A stretch of 64,000 bases of DNA from Tubiluchus corallicola (Eukaryota; Priapulida; Priapulimorpha; Priapulimorphida; Tubiluchidae), in contig JAQGDQ010000160.1 of NCBI GenBank assembly GCA_030141605.1, forward strand, positions 126,001 through 190,000, given 5' to 3'. The position numbers were made by a program, and so were the translations under genes. Positions 63,766 through 64,000 of the stretch are shown in pieces (within the stretch, counting starts at the first letter, position 1; the number at the start of each line of letters is the position of its first letter). A model generated the notes under the pieces. The model was not told the origin of the DNA and did no database searches. It saw only the letters and a program-made list of their open reading frames with translations.

Positions 63766-64000
63766 CTGAAAATCACGAGCACTCCGCATAAAAAATTACG
63801 TGCTAGCTACCATTTCATTAGTGTTTCTTGGTGACAGATGGCAAACACACCGCAATTTACAAAACGCGTTTTTATTTTTTGTCAAAATTATTCAAATGGT
63901 CTATGTTTTGCAGCCACTATCAGACATCTTTAGCAGCTTTTTCATTAAAATGGAAATCTAAAGCCAGTATGTTCACATTTCCTTTATGTCTGTCCACATT

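Overview
The window is AT-rich animal nuclear DNA with intron-rich genes, large introns, GT-AG splice sites and many transposon copies. The proteins (ATP7-type copper ATPase, phosphoglycerate kinase, NIPA-type magnesium transporter, a CUB-like membrane protein) and the transposons (CR1/L2-like LINEs, hAT and Tc1/mariner-type MITEs, a 5S-rRNA-headed SINE, LTR elements) fit a non-vertebrate metazoan. I cannot name the phylum from sequence alone.

Layout: (1) 1-13080, minus strand: 5' two-thirds of an ATP7 copper-transporting P-type ATPase, 16 exons, phase-consistent throughout, running off the left edge just after the phosphorylation motif. (2) 13.1-16 kb: intergenic, with a 538-bp 5S-rRNA-derived SINE bounded by a perfect 12-bp target duplication. 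(3) 16.0-21.4 kb, minus: a near full-length CR1/L2-like LINE with intact ORF1 and an ORF2 broken by three homopolymer frameshifts and a hAT MITE. (4) 21.4-26 kb: an antisense LTR-element remnant that hosts a complete 1-kb TRIM (two 185-bp LTRs, PBS, PPT, 5-bp target duplication). (5) 26195-40170, plus: complete phosphoglycerate kinase, 12 exons, 417 codons plus stop. Its introns carry a LINE fragment and several hAT-type elements, one with ~300-bp inverted arms. (6) 40-51 kb: PGK 3' flank, a minisatellite, a broken THAP-like domain and two LINE fragments. (7) 50986-59627, plus: a NIPA-family magnesium transporter with two homologous, phase-compatible copies of the exon carrying the first membrane helix. 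(8) 59.6-62.2 kb: MITEs and intergenic DNA. (9) 62254-63765, minus: three last exons of a membrane protein with a CUB-like half-domain, one membrane helix and a basic tail, found by splice-phase reading because no single exon makes a long ORF.

The cellular genes are unrelated housekeeping and transport genes with their own splice structure; nothing suggests an operon or shared pathway. The observations I rate most worth checking are the duplicated NIPA first-helix exon, the spliced CUB-TM gene, the 5S-headed SINE, the nested TRIM, the long foldback element in a PGK intron, and tandem repeats carrying DR5-spaced AGGTCA-like half-sites in a NIPA intron.
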